From NCBI RefSeq assembly GCF_021530565.1, contig NZ_JAKGBI010000009.1, positions 1 to 64,000 of the forward strand: a stretch of 64,000 nt of DNA, in the 5' to 3' direction. The DNA is from Pseudoalteromonas sp. SMS1. GTDB taxonomy: Bacteria; Pseudomonadota; Gammaproteobacteria; Enterobacterales; Alteromonadaceae. The translations under genes and the position numbers were made by a program. Position 1 is the stretch's first letter; every line of letters begins with the position of its first letter. This document shows positions 24,970-34,571 of this stretch, one piece after another. The notes beneath the pieces were generated by a model. That model ran no database searches. It was not told where the DNA came from and worked only from the letters and a program-made list of their open reading frames with translations.

Positions 24970-25575
24970 ATGACCGATCATACAACTCAAAGTAGCTTTG
25001 TAGATAAAGATAAGTATCTGGCTTTTGAGCTGAACCATGCCTCGTACTCTATTAATATTTCTTTAGTTAAAGAGATTATGGAATACGTTGAGGTAGATCC
25101 GATCCCTATGGCACCAGAATTTATTATTGGTGCCATTAATTTACGCGGCGAGGTAATACCTGTATTCGACCTATCTTTGCGCTTGGCGAAGCAGCCTCAA
25201 GAGATAACGAATAGAACTTGTATTATTATCGCCGAATGCCTCTTTAACGAGCAACAAATTACAATCGGCCTAAAAGTAGACATGGTGACGAAGGTACTTG
25301 ATATCTCTGCTGCTGACATCGATAAAGTCCCCAGTATTGGCGGACAATTTCACAGTCGCTTTGTCATGGGCTTGGCAAAACTACCCGATAAGTTAATGAC
25401 CATCTTAGACATCTCTAAAATCCTCACACTTGACGATATGAAACTGATAGAAGATCTAAACAATGCTGAGCTCAGTGAAGCGGCTGACAAAGAGCAACAA
25501 CGTGAAGAGAGTGACGACGGCATGGAGCAAGATTCAGAGTGTGAGAATGATGAAACCGAGGTAACCCATGAGTGA
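24970..25575 (+). CDS. cheW: CheW-like coupling protein (first copy)
   Basis: 201 residues. The CheW domain covers about 10-160 (YLAFELNHASYSINI, IIGAINLRGEVIPVFDL). A highly acidic C-terminal tail of about 40 residues (EESDDGMEQDSE and on) is unusual for CheW. It couples receptors to CheA. It starts 5 bases after the receptor gene and overlaps the second cheW by 8 bases. The two copies differ enough that each may serve a different receptor or geometry within the array. Confidence 0.92.
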   Translation: MTDHTTQSSFVDKDKYLAFELNHASYSINISLVKEIMEYVEVDPIPMAPEFIIGAINLRGEVIPVFDLSLRLAKQPQEITNRTCIIIAECLFNEQQITIGLKVDMVTKVLDISAADIDKVPSIGGQFHSRFVMGLAKLPDKLMTILDISKILTLDDMKLIEDLNNAELSEAADKEQQREESDDGMEQDSECENDETEVTHE

Positions 25576-26113
25576 ATCTCAATCAGAAACCGAACACGTT
25601 CAGCAAAAAGATGAACTAAGGTACTTATTTGTAAAAGTCGGTCACGACCATTTCGGTATACCTATTGACTCTGTTAAAGAGGTAATCGAGTTAGTAGAAA
25701 CAACAATGGTGCCTATGTGTAACGACGTTATTCGAGGAGTAATCAATGTCAGGGGGAGCGTTATTCCAGTGCTAGATTTGCAAAGTCGATTGGGCCTCAA
25801 GTCTACTACCCCCTATGATAAATATAGTTGTATTGTCCTTTACGACTTTTATGACCACTCGCTAGAAGAATCAATGACACTGGGAATGTTAGTTAACAGT
25901 GTCGTTTCTATTGAGTTTATTGATTTGAATAACCTTGAATCTTCGCCCTCATTTGGCTCGAATATTCCTCGTCATTTTGAATGGAAAATGGCGAAGATTA
26001 ACAATAAGCTGACCACCCTTTTAGATGTTGCTAAGGTGCTAAACGTCAATGAAATTAACACCTCTCTAAAACACGAGCAAGAGCAGTTTTTTATCGATTA
26101 CTGTCAGAAGTAA
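25568..26113 (+). CDS. cheW: CheW-like coupling protein (second copy)
   Basis: 181 residues. The CheW fold is marked by YLFVKVGHDHFGIPIDSVKEV and VIRGVINVRGSVIPVLDL. There is a short N-terminal polar extension and a short basic-acidic tail after the last strand. It overlaps the preceding cheW by 8 bases and its stop codon directly abuts the cheR ATG, so the three are translated together. Paired cheW genes are common in chemosensory clusters other than the classical flagellar one. Confidence 0.92.
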   Translation: MSESQSETEHVQQKDELRYLFVKVGHDHFGIPIDSVKEVIELVETTMVPMCNDVIRGVINVRGSVIPVLDLQSRLGLKSTTPYDKYSCIVLYDFYDHSLEESMTLGMLVNSVVSIEFIDLNNLESSPSFGSNIPRHFEWKMAKINNKLTTLLDVAKVLNVNEINTSLKHEQEQFFIDYCQK

Positions 26114-26926
26114 ATGGCTCATATGTCCATCAACACGCTTGAGTTCAATCAATTAAACCGCGTATTAGACCAGCACACTGGTATTCGTTTGAACTCAAAC
26201 AAATCGGATATTATGGCAAGCCGTTTAAGTGCTCGCTTGAGGGCAACAAATTGCGGATCATTTAACAAATATTATCAGTACATAATAAGCCCGCAGGGAA
26301 AAAATGAGCTTGATATCTTCATCGATAAGATGACAACGCATGAAACGTACTTTTTCCGAGAGCAACCTCAGTTTGAGTTTTTGTACAACTATTATCGACA
26401 AAAAAAGAGCCGCAATGTGCCGGTTCGAGCTTGGAGTGCGGCCGCTTCGACTGGAGAAGAAGCTTACTCAATAGCGATGATCCTCGATGATTTATTTTAT
26501 GCCGGTAACTGGTCTGTTATAGGCACTGATATCTCCCCAACAGCCGTTGATATGGCCAAAGATGCCTGCTTTGCATTATCGACCGTGCAAAAAATTCCTA
26601 AAAAGTACCGTCGCGCATATTGCCTAAAAGGCACTGGAAAAAATGAAGGGACTTTTACAGTGAATAAATCGATCAGACACCATTGCAACTTTAACGTTGA
26701 TAACCTTTTGAAGCTCAGGACGGTAGACTATTCTTTTGATATTATTTTCTTACGTAATGTACTGATTTACTTTGATGAAGCCAAACAACAAAAAATAGTT
26801 GATAACATTATTCACCGTCTCAATCACGGCGGATTGCTGTTTTTAGGGCACTCCGAATCACTAAGAAAAAAACGTAATGGCATCGATTTAATCCAGCCCT
26901 GTATCTATAAGAAGGTACGATTATGA
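26114..26926 (+). CDS. cheR: Chemotaxis protein methyltransferase CheR
   Basis: Methylates receptor glutamates with S-adenosylmethionine to adapt the array. Encodes 270 residues: an all-helical N-domain, then the methyltransferase with THETYFFREQPQFEFL, WSAAASTGEEAYSIAMIL (SAM motif I) and DIIFLRNVLIYFD. The C terminus shows no TPR or tether-binding extension beyond the basic fold. It abuts cheW2 and overlaps cheB by 4 bases. Confidence 0.94.
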   Translation: MAHMSINTLEFNQLNRVLDQHTGIRLNSNKSDIMASRLSARLRATNCGSFNKYYQYIISPQGKNELDIFIDKMTTHETYFFREQPQFEFLYNYYRQKKSRNVPVRAWSAAASTGEEAYSIAMILDDLFYAGNWSVIGTDISPTAVDMAKDACFALSTVQKIPKKYRRAYCLKGTGKNEGTFTVNKSIRHHCNFNVDNLLKLRTVDYSFDIIFLRNVLIYFDEAKQQKIVDNIIHRLNHGGLLFLGHSESLRKKRNGIDLIQPCIYKKVRL

Positions 26927-27996
26927 TTCACGTTTTTATTGTTGACGACTCGGCGGTCATGCGCCAGCTCATGGGAGAAATTATCAACCATGATAGAGAG
27001 TTAAAAATGATAGGCAGCGCACCTGACCCTATTTTGGCTGAAAGAAAAATGAAAATGAATTGGCCTGATGTCATACTGCTAGACGTGGAGATGCCAAAAA
27101 TGGACGGCATTACGTTTTTGAAAAAAATCATGCAAGAACGACCCACACCAATAATTATGTGCTCTGCACTCACTCAAAAAAATACTGAAACCACGATGGA
27201 GGCACTCGCATCGGGTGCCGTTGATGTCATCGCGAAACCAACACATGGCCTAGCCGACTTTATTAACAACCAAGGTGTAACACAAATAATTGATGCCATC
27301 AAAGCGGCCGGGAAAGCGAAAGTTAAGCCAATGCGTTATCTATCTGCCGAGTCAGTACGACACAACCATAGTGTTGATGAAGTGATCCCTCCACCTGACC
27401 CCACAGAACTTAAGCCACCAATTACTTCAGATAAGGTTATTGCGGTGGGTGCGTCCACAGGAGGAACTGAAGCACTAACAGGGTTTCTCTCATTACTTCC
27501 CCCTTCGACACCACCGATTGTCATTGTCCAGCACATGCCTGGTAAGTTTACCCACGCATTCGCTCAGCGTCTGGACACCATTACACCACACGTGGTTGTT
27601 GAGGGTGAAACGGCTATGAGATTGAAGTCCGGACACGTTTACATCGCCCCAGGCGGAAGGCACATGTTGGTAAAACGTCAAGGTAGCGACTACTATTTAG
27701 AAATACGGGATGGGCCTTTGGTGAGTCGACATAAACCCTCTGTTGATGTCTTGTTTCGCTCCGTTGCACAATCAGTCGGCAGAAATGCCATTGGTGTAAT
27801 CTTAACGGGAATGGGAGATGACGGCGCATCAGGCATGCTAGACATGAAACAAGCCGGAGCAATCAACTTCGCAGAGAGTGAATCAAGCTGCGTCGTGTTT
27901 GGTATGCCCAAAGAAGCCATTGCGAGAGGTGCCGTTGATAAGGTGTTCTCGCTGAGCAACATTCCGTATCAAATTTTAAAAGTGCTAAGGTGCTAG
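26923..27996 (+). CDS. cheB: Chemotaxis protein-glutamate methylesterase CheB
   Basis: Removes receptor methyl groups when phosphorylated by CheA. Encodes 357 residues: a receiver domain with Asp54 in ILLDVEMPKMDG, a linker, and the esterase with catalytic Ser in VGASTGGTEAL, His in IVQHMPGKF and Asp in LTGMGDDGASGM. All three catalytic residues are intact. Overlap with cheR is 4 bases. No cheD is present, so receptor deamidation, if it occurs, relies on CheB. Confidence 0.95.
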   Translation: MIHVFIVDDSAVMRQLMGEIINHDRELKMIGSAPDPILAERKMKMNWPDVILLDVEMPKMDGITFLKKIMQERPTPIIMCSALTQKNTETTMEALASGAVDVIAKPTHGLADFINNQGVTQIIDAIKAAGKAKVKPMRYLSAESVRHNHSVDEVIPPPDPTELKPPITSDKVIAVGASTGGTEALTGFLSLLPPSTPPIVIVQHMPGKFTHAFAQRLDTITPHVVVEGETAMRLKSGHVYIAPGGRHMLVKRQGSDYYLEIRDGPLVSRHKPSVDVLFRSVAQSVGRNAIGVILTGMGDDGASGMLDMKQAGAINFAESESSCVVFGMPKEAIARGAVDKVFSLSNIPYQILKVLRC

Positions 27997-27998
27997 GT

Positions 27999-29621
27999 AT
28001 GCAAAAAAGCCTCATAGAGTTGCTCAACATTATCTACGTCGCTTACGAAAATGACGGTACTATTACTGGAATTTCAGATAAGGCAAGCGACCTTATCACC
28101 CTCAAAGTCGGCGATAATATAGTAAATTGCCCCGCCTTAAAGTTCTTTGACGAAGACTTTACCGAACTGGACAGCAAGGAAATCCTCTTTGAAACCTGCT
28201 TTGAGTATCGAGAAGTGGGTGTAAGTGTAGACAACAGTAATGTGCACTGGGTGCGATTTTGCTACACACGAAAGAATACCCTCACCTTTGTTAAAGTTGA
28301 ACTCATCGAAGAGCTTATTGCAATCAGAAGGCTCAATAAGCAACTAGCGATTAGAGATCCACACACAGGGTTACTGTACCGAGAAGCATTTGTGTCCAAA
28401 GTTCAAGAGTTGGATACCTATGGCATTATGTGTTGCATTCGAATATGCAATTATCAACGTATTTCAGAGGTATGGAATATTGGCGTTGCGAATCTTGTAT
28501 TTATGGAGGTCCTGTCACGATTTCAAGGAGACTTTGAACAAGGTATCTTTTCTAAGCACTCATCCGATTGTTTTTGCGTATTTGTCCCTCACACGACCCA
28601 AATCAACATAGAAGCCTTGTATAATCACCTTAACGAACCATTTGAATTTAACGATAGTAGCTTTTATAGCAATGTGGCACTGGGCTATTACAAAGAGAGC
28701 CATAAAGATGATCACGAATTAAGCCTTAATAAAGCGGAAATGGCCACATTTGATGTTTTGTCAGACAAACTCCGATTAGTTGAATTCCAAGAGGGCTTAG
28801 CTCGACAAATTGAACGCCAAAATAAAATTGAAACAGCATTAAGGGATTCGTTTCATCAAGACTTAAATAGTAGTTTTACCGTCGTTTTACAGCCTTTACA
28901 TGACACCAAAACTGAGTGCCTGATCGGCGCAGAATGCCTCATGCGTTGGACACTGGAGGGCAAGCCAATATCACCTGCTGAATTTATACCGATCGTTGAA
29001 AGCACGGGAGACATCAATAAACTGACCTTGTTTACGCTATCTCAAATACGTAAAACTGTACAACATTTACATAGCGAGGGAATAGACTGTAAACACTATA
29101 TGTTTGCCATTAACATCAGTGTTGTGGAAATACTGGATGTGAAATTTGAAAATAAACTACTGGCGGCACTCGCTCAATACAATATTGAGCCAAACCGCAT
29201 AAAACTGGAGTTAACGGAATCAGCACTTATTGATAATTTCTCTTATGTAAACGAAGTACTGGTATCACTGCAATCTAAAGGTTTTACAATCTCTATCGAT
29301 GACTTTGGTACTGGCTTTTCTAGCCTCAGCTACCTATGCAAACTCAATTTTGATGAGATAAAAATCGACCGCTCTTTTGTTACTAATGTGGTCAAAGACG
29401 GTAAGCTTCAGTCGGTATTTAACTCGATCGTATCTTTGGCCAAAAACCTTGATAAGCCGCTCGTTGCAGAGGGCGTTGAAGATATGGAACAAATGATTTA
29501 TGCCAAGGCTAAAGGCGTCCAATATGTTCAGGGTTATTACTATAGTAAACCACTGCCCATTGACGCCTTTGTTGAATATGTACTAGAAGACAAATCCAGC
29601 TATCTACATTTTGAGAGCTAA
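27999..29621 (+). CDS. GGDEF/EAL protein: probable cyclic-di-GMP phosphodiesterase with degenerate GGDEF
   Basis: 540 residues from the ATG at 27999, which has AAGG about 8 bases upstream; a GTG at 27990 inside cheB is also in frame. The N-terminal part (about 1-105) may be a PAS-like sensor. A GGDEF fold follows, with SSDCF in place of GGDEF near residue 187, so cyclase activity is not expected. The EAL domain is well preserved apart from ECL for EAL: NIS, ELTES, IDDFGTGFSSLSYL, KIDRSFV, AEGVE and QGYYYSKPLP retain the metal and catalytic residues. It is last in the operon and suggests c-di-GMP as an output. Confidence 0.88.
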   Translation: MQKSLIELLNIIYVAYENDGTITGISDKASDLITLKVGDNIVNCPALKFFDEDFTELDSKEILFETCFEYREVGVSVDNSNVHWVRFCYTRKNTLTFVKVELIEELIAIRRLNKQLAIRDPHTGLLYREAFVSKVQELDTYGIMCCIRICNYQRISEVWNIGVANLVFMEVLSRFQGDFEQGIFSKHSSDCFCVFVPHTTQINIEALYNHLNEPFEFNDSSFYSNVALGYYKESHKDDHELSLNKAEMATFDVLSDKLRLVEFQEGLARQIERQNKIETALRDSFHQDLNSSFTVVLQPLHDTKTECLIGAECLMRWTLEGKPISPAEFIPIVESTGDINKLTLFTLSQIRKTVQHLHSEGIDCKHYMFAINISVVEILDVKFENKLLAALAQYNIEPNRIKLELTESALIDNFSYVNEVLVSLQSKGFTISIDDFGTGFSSLSYLCKLNFDEIKIDRSFVTNVVKDGKLQSVFNSIVSLAKNLDKPLVAEGVEDMEQMIYAKAKGVQYVQGYYYSKPLPIDAFVEYVLEDKSSYLHFES

Positions 29622-29625
29622 TTGC

Positions 29626-30855
29626 CTACCCCCCGCCAAGGACGCGTGCTGGCTCAACTTTTGTAGCCTGCCAAGCTGGGTAAACGCTCGACAAGATTGA
29701 TATCAATAATGTTGCGAGCAATACCACCACAATATCACTGATGACTAATTTACTTGGTAAAAACTCGATAAAGTAGACACCTTGTAAGGGGTTAGCACCA
29801 TCCATTGAAACCCAAACAGAAAATAACTCCGTGATACTTAGTGCAATGGCAGTACCAAGTAACATACCAAAAAAGGCACCGACCAGTGCATAACTGAGGC
29901 CTTGCACCGCAAAAGTCATGAAAATCGTTTTGTCTTGCGTTCCCATGGTCTTGAGAATGGCTATGTCAGCCTGTTTCTCTTTAACTTCCATTACCATTGA
30001 AGAAATGATATTAAAACTTGCTACTGCAATGATCAAAAAGACCACCAGATACACAATGGTCCTAACCATTTGGATGTCCTGATATAGACTGCCTTGCGTG
30101 CGAAACCAACTTTGAACGTACACAAGATCAGGCAATGCCCTACCAGCACTCATGGCAATTTGATGCGCATTGAAAACATCATTCACCGCTAGCCGAAGCC
30201 CCGTTACCGTATCCTCACTCAATGACAAAGCACTTTGAACTTTTTCAAGGTTGACTATCACTAAATTCCTATCGACTTCGCCACCCATGGTAATGAATCC
30301 TGCGACTGTAAAAGAAACACGTTTGGGCGCTGCCAACGCATTCTTTGCATGCTGATTAGCTATCAAGACCGTAACCTTATCCCCTTCTTGCACATTCAAC
30401 TGAGTCGCGATCCCCCGGCCAATCAAAATGTCATCATTTGATAAATCACCTAACTTAAAAGGGGCAGTATAAAGTCCAATACTCGACACTCGATCATGGA
30501 GCTCGGGTTTAATCGCTTTAAGTTGAGCCGCTTTTAACTGGCCTTTGTACTGTACCATCCCAGTCAAATTGATTTCTGGCACTGCCGCTTTGACACCAGG
30601 TTGAGACGCCAGCAGATTGACTTTTTCTGGCCAGTTGTGAATCGGATCATAAGGTGCTTGATAACTCACATGAGGCACCACAGACAACAACCTCTCTTTG
30701 AGTTGATGCTCAAAACCGTTGATCACAGAGAGCGCAACGATTAAAACTGTTACGCCAAGAAACACCCCTATTGTGGAAGCTTTGCTTAAAAACCCAAATA
30801 AACCGCTGTGGTTTTTCGACTCTCGTAACCGTTTACTTAAAAATAAACTAAGCAT
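29626..30855 (-). CDS. lolE: Lipoprotein-releasing system membrane subunit LolE
   Basis: One half of the inner-membrane pair that extracts outer-membrane lipoproteins and hands them to LolA. Encodes 409 residues from the ATG at 30855 (E. coli 414). TM1 is near the N terminus, a large periplasmic domain (about 45-250) follows, then three C-terminal TM segments. GVTVLIVALSVINGFEHQLK and PARVLGGG at the end match LolE. The start overlaps lolD by 8 bases; a longer frame to 30900 lies inside lolD. Its 3' end is 4 bases from the converging EAL gene. Confidence 0.92.
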   Translation of the reverse strand: MLSLFLSKRLRESKNHSGLFGFLSKASTIGVFLGVTVLIVALSVINGFEHQLKERLLSVVPHVSYQAPYDPIHNWPEKVNLLASQPGVKAAVPEINLTGMVQYKGQLKAAQLKAIKPELHDRVSSIGLYTAPFKLGDLSNDDILIGRGIATQLNVQEGDKVTVLIANQHAKNALAAPKRVSFTVAGFITMGGEVDRNLVIVNLEKVQSALSLSEDTVTGLRLAVNDVFNAHQIAMSAGRALPDLVYVQSWFRTQGSLYQDIQMVRTIVYLVVFLIIAVASFNIISSMVMEVKEKQADIAILKTMGTQDKTIFMTFAVQGLSYALVGAFFGMLLGTAIALSITELFSVWVSMDGANPLQGVYFIEFLPSKLVISDIVVVLLATLLISILSSVYPAWQATKVEPARVLGGG

Positions 30856-31555
30856 GCTTCGCCCCGTCAACCCCTTGGTATTCAACCAAAACGCCATCAT
30901 CTAGCTGCACAACACGGCCAAGCTTTTCTGCAAGCTCTAAGTCATGTGTCACCACGACAAAACTGGTATCAAACTCTTTATTTAGCTCATTCAATAATTC
31001 GTATATTTTGAGTGCATTGTGTTTGTCAAGATTACCCGTTGGCTCATCCGCTAATACAAGCGATGGCTTAGTCACCAGAGCACGAGCGATGGCCACTCGC
31101 TGCCTTTCGCCTCCAGACAACTCAGAAGGTCGATGAGATGTCCGATGTCCAAGGCCGACTTTTTCTAGCATGTTAGTCGCCTCTTTTTCAGCTTCTACTT
31201 TCGTTTTACCCGCAATAAGTAAAGGCATTGAAACATTCTCGAGGGCACTGAAATCCATCAGTAAGTGATGAAATTGATAAATAAAACCCATATGGCGATT
31301 ACGAAAGTCAGCCTGCTTTGATCGGGATAGTTTATCTACTTCAATACCTTTGATTTTTAAACTGCCATCACTCGCCCCATCCAGTGTACCCAAAATATGC
31401 AGCAATGTACTTTTACCAGAACCGGAACTGCCCACAATAGAAAGTGTTTCACCCTGCTCTAGTGACAAATTGACACCTTTGAGTACTGACACTTGAGCGC
31501 CAGCATCTTGGTACGATTTACTTAATTGTTGACACTGAATTACGGGATCATTCAT
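30848..31555 (-). CDS. lolD: Lipoprotein-releasing system ATPase LolD
   Basis: ABC ATPase powering LolCE. Encodes 235 residues. Walker A GSSGSGKST is at 42-50, the signature is LSGGERQRVAIARAL, Walker B is LVLADEPTGNLD, and the H-loop is VVTHD. The block MGFIYQFHHLLMDFSALENV is typical of LolD. It overlaps lolC by 8 bases and lolE by 8 bases, so the three are tightly coupled. The two very large lipoproteins encoded 10 kb away would be clients of this system. Confidence 0.95.
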   Translation of the reverse strand: MNDPVIQCQQLSKSYQDAGAQVSVLKGVNLSLEQGETLSIVGSSGSGKSTLLHILGTLDGASDGSLKIKGIEVDKLSRSKQADFRNRHMGFIYQFHHLLMDFSALENVSMPLLIAGKTKVEAEKEATNMLEKVGLGHRTSHRPSELSGGERQRVAIARALVTKPSLVLADEPTGNLDKHNALKIYELLNELNKEFDTSFVVVTHDLELAEKLGRVVQLDDGVLVEYQGVDGAKHA

Positions 31556-32750
31556 ATCTTAATACCTCGGCAGGCATCACTTTTGCCGCTTTTTGGGCAG
31601 GGTAAAGTGTTGCTAGAAAACTTAACAATAAACTCGTTACAATAATAAAAGTTAGGCTAACGGAGTCGAATTTAACGGGCAAAGCCATGCCACCTAGCAA
31701 TGACAAGCCCACTACATTCAAGACTTCATTTATATTTGCAGCCAATGCGATGCCGAGCACAGATCCGATGGCTGTACCGACAATACCGTTATATAAGCCT
31801 TGCACCATAAAAACCTGAGCAATTTTTCGAGGTGTAAAACCTAATGTTTGAAGAATAGCAACCTCACCTTGCTTTTCACTTACCATCATGGACAACGCGG
31901 ATACGATATTGAACACGGCAACAATAACAATCAGCGCCAAAAGTAAAGACATAACACGTTTTTCCATAGCGACTGCGGCAAATAACGCCCCTTGTTGTAC
32001 TTGCCAATCTTGGTACCCGAATTGAGATAACAACGGCGCATTTGCTTGCTTGAAATCTGCAACCGCGAAAGCGTCGTCAAGCGTCACACTGAGATCAAAA
32101 CTGTCAGGTTTCTTTTTGAGCAGTTTCAGTAGGCTTTCTCCATCAGCAAATGCCAAGCTTGTATCAGCTTCACTGGCCGAATTGTAAATCACAGCAACCG
32201 TAAATAAACGTTGTTTTGGCACTCGCCCCAGTGGGGTGTAACTTGTAATATCTGGAAAAATAACTCTTACCTTGCTGCCCAGCCTCACGTCTAACTTGTT
32301 CGCTAAGAAACGACTGAGCGCAAGTTGATAGCGCCCATTTTCCAAAGTTTTGACAGAGCCAGATTCAACATGTTTGGTAATGGACGTCGGATAACCTTTG
32401 AATGCGCCCTGCAATCTAACCCCAACTAACTCTTTATTTGTCTGCAAAATTACGTCGGAGGTAACATAGGGCGTAACACGCTTCACACCTGGTAATGCAG
32501 CAAATTGCGCTGGTTGCAAACGGGGTTGTTCTTTTGCGGTTTTAGAAAGTTGCACATGCGGTATCAAGTCTAACATGGCGTTTTTTAGACTCTGTTCGAA
32601 CCCATTCATTACCGAATTGACTGTTATTAACGACATAAGTCCCAGTGCTATGCCAGCAATGGAGAAAAACGATATAAATGAGACAAATGCGTTGCCTTTT
32701 GAGGCACGGCTGTACCTCAGCCCAACAAAAAGACTAACTGATTGAAACAT
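31548..32750 (-). CDS. lolC: Lipoprotein-releasing system membrane subunit LolC
   Basis: 400 residues, first gene of the lolCDE operon. The N-terminal LFVGLRYSRA and SVMNGFEQSLKN, the periplasmic TPLGRVPKQRLF, and the C-terminal MVSEKQGEVAILQTLGFTPR and PAEVLRYE align closely with E. coli LolC (399). TPLGRVPKQR contains the hook region by which LolC holds LolA. It has four TM segments. It is divergent from the SulP gene, with a 14-base palindrome between the two. Confidence 0.94.
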   Translation of the reverse strand: MFQSVSLFVGLRYSRASKGNAFVSFISFFSIAGIALGLMSLITVNSVMNGFEQSLKNAMLDLIPHVQLSKTAKEQPRLQPAQFAALPGVKRVTPYVTSDVILQTNKELVGVRLQGAFKGYPTSITKHVESGSVKTLENGRYQLALSRFLANKLDVRLGSKVRVIFPDITSYTPLGRVPKQRLFTVAVIYNSASEADTSLAFADGESLLKLLKKKPDSFDLSVTLDDAFAVADFKQANAPLLSQFGYQDWQVQQGALFAAVAMEKRVMSLLLALIVIVAVFNIVSALSMMVSEKQGEVAILQTLGFTPRKIAQVFMVQGLYNGIVGTAIGSVLGIALAANINEVLNVVGLSLLGGMALPVKFDSVSLTFIIVTSLLLSFLATLYPAQKAAKVMPAEVLRYE

Positions 32751-32814
32751 ATAAAAAATTTATTTCTTTGTTTTCTTCTAGACGCTAATCCTAACACAGA
32801 TAAGAATTGACGGT

Positions 32815-32828
32815 CACATCATGATGTG
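32815..32828. promoter_or_regulatory. Perfect palindrome between lolC and the SulP gene
   Basis: CACATCATGATGTG is a perfect 14-base inverted repeat, 65 bases upstream of lolC and 79 upstream of the SulP ATG. Its position suits an operator for one or both genes. No known regulator is assigned. Confidence 0.4.
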
Positions 32829-32906
32829 TAAAAAATTTTTAATTATCCGCTACTTAATGTCTCAATTTAGTGTAAAATGCGTGAAATCTTGCGGTATGGA
32901 AGTTCT

Positions 32907-34571
32907 ATGTTATCCCTTGACAGATATAAGCATATGAATTTAAAAGGGGATTTGTTCGGTGGTGTGACCACTGCGATTATTTCTCTTCCCCTAGCCCTCG
33001 CCTTCGGGGTCGCTTCTGGTGCCGGTGCAGAAGCAGGTATGTGGGGCGCTATTCTCGTCGGTCTTTTTGCTGCCTTGTTCGGCGGTTCAACCTCCTTAAT
33101 CTCTGAGCCAACAGGTCCGATGACGGTCATAATGACAGCAGTTTTGACCACAATGATGGCGCAGTATCCTGAAAATGGCCTCGCTATGGGTTTCACCGTT
33201 GTTATGATGGCGGGTGCATTCCAAATCCTCTTGGGCACATTAAAACTAGGCAAATATGTTACCTTAATGCCCTATAGCGTGATATCAGGCTTTATGTCTG
33301 GCATCGGCGTAATTCTGATAATTTTACAACTTGCCCCACTGCTCGGACACCAAGCTCCTGCGGGAGGCGTACTCGGTACGTTAAGTGCGTTACCGAGCCT
33401 ATTGTTAGACCTCCACTTTGCTGAATTGTTTTTAGGTATCGCGACTCTCGGTATCCTGTTCTATTTGCCACAAAAGTACCGCCAATATGTACCCGCGCAA
33501 CTGGTGGCTTTGGTCGCGGTTACGCTCGTGTCTATTATCATTTTTGATATGGAGAGTATTAATCGTATTGGTGAAATCCCAAGCGGGTTGCCTTCCATCG
33601 TGTGGCCAACGTTTACCACTGAGCAGTTCACTTCAATGGTTATCGACGCGTTAGTACTGGGCACATTAGGGTGTATCGACACTTTGCTAACAGCCGTCAT
33701 TGGCGACAGTTTAACAAGAACAGAACATGACTCAGACAAAGAATTGCGTGGCCAAGGTATCGCGAACATGCTATCGGGCCTATTCGGCGCTTTACCTGGT
33801 GCTGGTGCTACAATGGGCACCGTTGTAAATATACAAGTAGGCGCGAGATCCCCCTTAGCAGGCATCATACGTGCATTAATTCTCATGGCTGTGGTATTTG
33901 TTGCAGGTAGCCTGACTGAGCCAATTCCGATGGCCGTACTAGCAGGTATTGCTGTCTACGTAGGCTACAACATACTAGATTGGAGTTTTATCCAGCGCGC
34001 TCATAAATTGAGTATTAGTCAGATGACGATTATGTATGGAGTCATGCTGTTAACCGTCTTTGTCGACTTAATCGTTGCCGTTGGGCTCGGTGTTTTCATT
34101 TCTAACATCATGGTGATTGAGCGACTCAGTCGTGTACAAGAACAGCACGTCAAGGCAATCAGTGACAGTGATACAGATGAAGATGTGCCACTTAGCACAC
34201 ATGAAAAGTCTCTGCTCGAAAAAGCACAAGGCAAGCTGCTGTTCTTTTATTTGTCAGGGCCCATGATCTTCAGTGTTTCTAAGGCCATCGCTCGCCAACA
34301 TCGTCAGATCAGTGAATACAAAACCATGGTACTGGATTTAAGTGATGTGGCTATGCTGGATGTGACGGTGAGTTTGGCCATTGAAAATGCGATTTCAGAT
34401 GCTGTCGATGCCAATGTTCAAGTCTTTATCTATTCGCCAAACCAAGAAACAAGTGAACAGCTCAATAAGATTAATGTACGTGAAAAGCTTGGTGAGGACG
34501 CATTTTGTCATAGCCGTGAAGCTGCGTTGAATAAAGCTTTGGAAGCCATGGCTATTGATCAACAGGCCTAG
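32907..34571 (+). CDS. SulP-family anion transporter with STAS domain
   Basis: 554 residues from the ATG at 32907, with GGAAG 5 bases upstream; an ATG 30 bases earlier lacks a ribosome site. About 10-14 membrane segments cover residues 15-400, with FGGVTTAIISLPLALAFGVASG as TM1 and FGGSTSLISEPTGPMT as the substrate-site helix of the family. A cytosolic STAS domain is at about 440-550. Substrate may be sulfate, bicarbonate or another anion; the GPM(T) region is reminiscent of BicA-like sodium-bicarbonate carriers, but I cannot decide. It converges on the LysR gene with a 4-base overlap. Confidence 0.85.
   Translation: MLSLDRYKHMNLKGDLFGGVTTAIISLPLALAFGVASGAGAEAGMWGAILVGLFAALFGGSTSLISEPTGPMTVIMTAVLTTMMAQYPENGLAMGFTVVMMAGAFQILLGTLKLGKYVTLMPYSVISGFMSGIGVILIILQLAPLLGHQAPAGGVLGTLSALPSLLLDLHFAELFLGIATLGILFYLPQKYRQYVPAQLVALVAVTLVSIIIFDMESINRIGEIPSGLPSIVWPTFTTEQFTSMVIDALVLGTLGCIDTLLTAVIGDSLTRTEHDSDKELRGQGIANMLSGLFGALPGAGATMGTVVNIQVGARSPLAGIIRALILMAVVFVAGSLTEPIPMAVLAGIAVYVGYNILDWSFIQRAHKLSISQMTIMYGVMLLTVFVDLIVAVGLGVFISNIMVIERLSRVQEQHVKAISDSDTDEDVPLSTHEKSLLEKAQGKLLFFYLSGPMIFSVSKAIARQHRQISEYKTMVLDLSDVAMLDVTVSLAIENAISDAVDANVQVFIYSPNQETSEQLNKINVREKLGEDAFCHSREAALNKALEAMAIDQQA

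Noticed and set aside
32907..34571. Naming the SulP protein as a sulfate or a bicarbonate carrier
   Set aside because: Substrate cannot be read from the sequence alone, and the neighbours give no hint.
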